Positions 20,821 to 22,188 of a DNA stretch of 22,188 nucleotides are shown here, in pieces (position 1 is the first letter of the stretch; each line of letters opens with the position of its first letter). The stretch spans positions 1-22,188 of the IMG/VR virus record IMGVR_UViG_3300047667_000404; one strand, given 5' to 3'. This DNA comes from a virus. The notes under the pieces were generated by a model that saw nothing but the letters and a program-made list of their open reading frames with translations, was not told the origin of the DNA and did no database searches. The translations under genes and the position numbers were made by a program.

Positions 20821-21528
20821 ATGTCTGACCAAGACTTGAAAACCGATACACCCGCTGACCAAGCACAACCATTATTTACTATTGGTGAGAGAAACTTTAG
20901 TAAGGATGATGCAGTAAATAAAATTACAAGTGCTGATTCTTTTATTGAACAACTTAAAGCTGAAGGTAAAACTAAAGACGCTGAACTAGCTCAACTGAGA
21001 GCGCAGATAGACCAATCTACGAAGTTAGACGATGCCTTGGCACGTATGAATTCTCAGGGAACAAGTGAAACGCCAAATCGAGAAGCACCGACCAGTGCCA
21101 TTGATATAGAGGCTCTAAAGAAAGAACTATTAGGTACGATGTCCGCAACCCTTTCAAAGAAAGAACAGGACACACTATCTCAGAAGAACCAAGAGGATAG
21201 CATTAGTGCTGCTCAGGCGGTTTATGGGGATTCTTATGAGAGTAAATTAAGGGAGAGAGCAAAGCAACTAGGTATGTCTGATGCAGATATTATCTCTGAA
21301 GCAAGTGCTAATCCTATTAAATTTAAGTCCTTGTTTGGCTTAGATAAACAAAATTCAACATCACCCTCTCTCAATTTTGGTGGCAGTGTACCTCGTAATA
21401 ACAACGAAGCAACTGTTCTTAAACTTGGTGGATTTAGTACTACAGAGCGAGTAAACAACATGAAAGAAACATTCGACTCTTATGCTAAAAAACATGGTGT
21501 TGACCCTGAATCACTGTACAAATTCTAA
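20821..21528 (+). CDS. Capsid scaffolding protein, 235 aa
   Basis: Internal assembly scaffold of the procapsid. The layout matches podophage scaffolds: N-terminal PLFTIGERNFSKDDAVNKI, a helical/coiled-coil part (SFIEQLKAEGKTKDAELAQL), a low-complexity linker (NSQGTSETPNREAPTSA), another helical part, and a C-terminal helix (TTERVNNMKETFDSYAKKHG) that would contact capsid protein. It is Lys/Glu/Gln-rich without Cys and lies directly before the major capsid gene. AGGA precedes the ATG. Confidence 0.88.
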   Translation: MSDQDLKTDTPADQAQPLFTIGERNFSKDDAVNKITSADSFIEQLKAEGKTKDAELAQLRAQIDQSTKLDDALARMNSQGTSETPNREAPTSAIDIEALKKELLGTMSATLSKKEQDTLSQKNQEDSISAAQAVYGDSYESKLRERAKQLGMSDADIISEASANPIKFKSLFGLDKQNSTSPSLNFGGSVPRNNNEATVLKLGGFSTTERVNNMKETFDSYAKKHGVDPESLYKF

Positions 21529-21537
21529 GGAATAAAT

Positions 21538-22188
21538 ATGTCTTACGTATCTTCACAAAACCCCAATATAATCCGTCAGGAAATTTATGACGCTGCACTA
21601 GTAAAATCATTAGATGATTGGCTAGTAGGTCGTCCTTTATTTGATGACAAGACAGGCATTTTTGGTGATGGTGACACATTAAAGATTACCAAAACTGGTG
21701 ACAGAGCCTTGTCTAACTACTCCGAAGACACTGGTGTAGATTTTAGTAAAATGGCTACTAGCCGCGTTGAGCTTGCAGTAACAGACTATAAGCAAGACGG
21801 TTGGTACATGACTGACAAGCAGAAGCAAGACGGGCATCAAGCCATGGCTTTCTTTGCTGAAAACGTTCGTAAAAGCTCTATTGCTTTTGAGCGTGACATT
21901 GAGAAGTCAGTATTAGCAGTTGCTAACCAACAGACTATAGGTGGACGTAACCTAATCAATGGTCAACCTCACCGTTTTGCTGGTAGTGGCACGAGTGGTA
22001 ATTTAGCATTACAAGATATTGCTAACTTAAAATTGTCTTTTGACTTAGCTTTAGTTCCTGAAGGTAATCGTGTGTTAATTATTAACCCACAGCAGGAATT
22101 TGAAATTAACAAGTTGTTAAACATTGTTGCAGTTGCAGATGGTAGTACTTTCAACAAAGACTTTGATGGCCTTATCCAAACTGGTTTT
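21538..22188 (+). CDS. Major capsid protein (N-terminal 217 aa; continues past window)
   Basis: Starts at ATG 21538 (MSYVSSQNPNIIRQEIYDAA) after AAGGAATAA and stays open to the window end. Typical capsid N-arm and spine-helix pattern: LDDWLVGRPLFDDKTG, VELAVTDYKQDGWYMTDKQK, FAENVRKSSIAFERDIEKSV, and a later strand-rich part GNRVLIINPQQEFEI. HK97-fold membership follows from position after scaffold and from these helices; exact family not named. The remaining C-terminus and downstream tail genes lie outside the window. Confidence 0.85.
   Translation, partial: MSYVSSQNPNIIRQEIYDAALVKSLDDWLVGRPLFDDKTGIFGDGDTLKITKTGDRALSNYSEDTGVDFSKMATSRVELAVTDYKQDGWYMTDKQKQDGHQAMAFFAENVRKSSIAFERDIEKSVLAVANQQTIGGRNLINGQPHRFAGSGTSGNLALQDIANLKLSFDLALVPEGNRVLIINPQQEFEINKLLNIVAVADGSTFNKDFDGLIQTGF

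Noticed and set aside
1-22188. Insertion sequence, integrase or lysogeny genes
   Set aside because: No transposase, recombinase, attachment-site duplication or repressor is visible; the window looks lytic throughout.

Overview
This window is part of a tailed double-stranded DNA phage genome, AT-rich and densely coded. The morphogenesis genes together with a T7-type replication set (family A DNA polymerase with exonuclease, bifunctional primase-helicase) point to a short-tailed podovirus. A 103-residue product with a clear Sec signal peptide and a GTA-type three-TM holin suggest a Gram-negative host; the sequence does not let me name it. Neither edge is a natural end: the DNA polymerase runs off the left side and the major capsid protein off the right.

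The genome is organised divergently around a roughly 860-base non-coding region (10781-11642). To its left everything is transcribed leftward. Three sigma70-like promoters in tandem (10811-10979) precede a short acidic early gene, a strong intrinsic terminator, a hairpin-bearing leader, then a run of nine very small genes (8328-10164). Next comes an approximately 300-base AT-rich gap (8031-8327), then the nucleic-acid genes: HNH-type nuclease, minimal RNA-ligase-like nucleotidyltransferase, primase-helicase, a small sigma-like protein, a YopX-family protein, an exported protein and DNA polymerase. Most junctions are 1-4 base start/stop overlaps (TAATG, TGATG, ATGA) or short overlaps of 8-16 bases, so the left arm looks like one or two translationally coupled operons.

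To the right, all genes run rightward: 3TM holin, two tail spikes/fibres sharing an N-terminal adaptor, small terminase, a one-TM coiled-coil protein, large terminase, portal, a small hypothetical gene, two tiny lysine-rich proteins, scaffold and major capsid protein. This terminase-portal-scaffold-capsid order places the lysis and fibre genes before the terminase.

No single-subunit T7-type RNA polymerase gene is present between the early promoters and the replication genes. The phage therefore probably relies on host RNA polymerase, and the sigma-like protein at 3502-3978 is a candidate switch factor. Many start sites were reassigned here to internal ATGs that sit on a Shine-Dalgarno sequence and overlap the preceding stop codon. 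Seven genes of 56 codons or fewer in the leftward arm, and two in the rightward arm, were added by direct reading.
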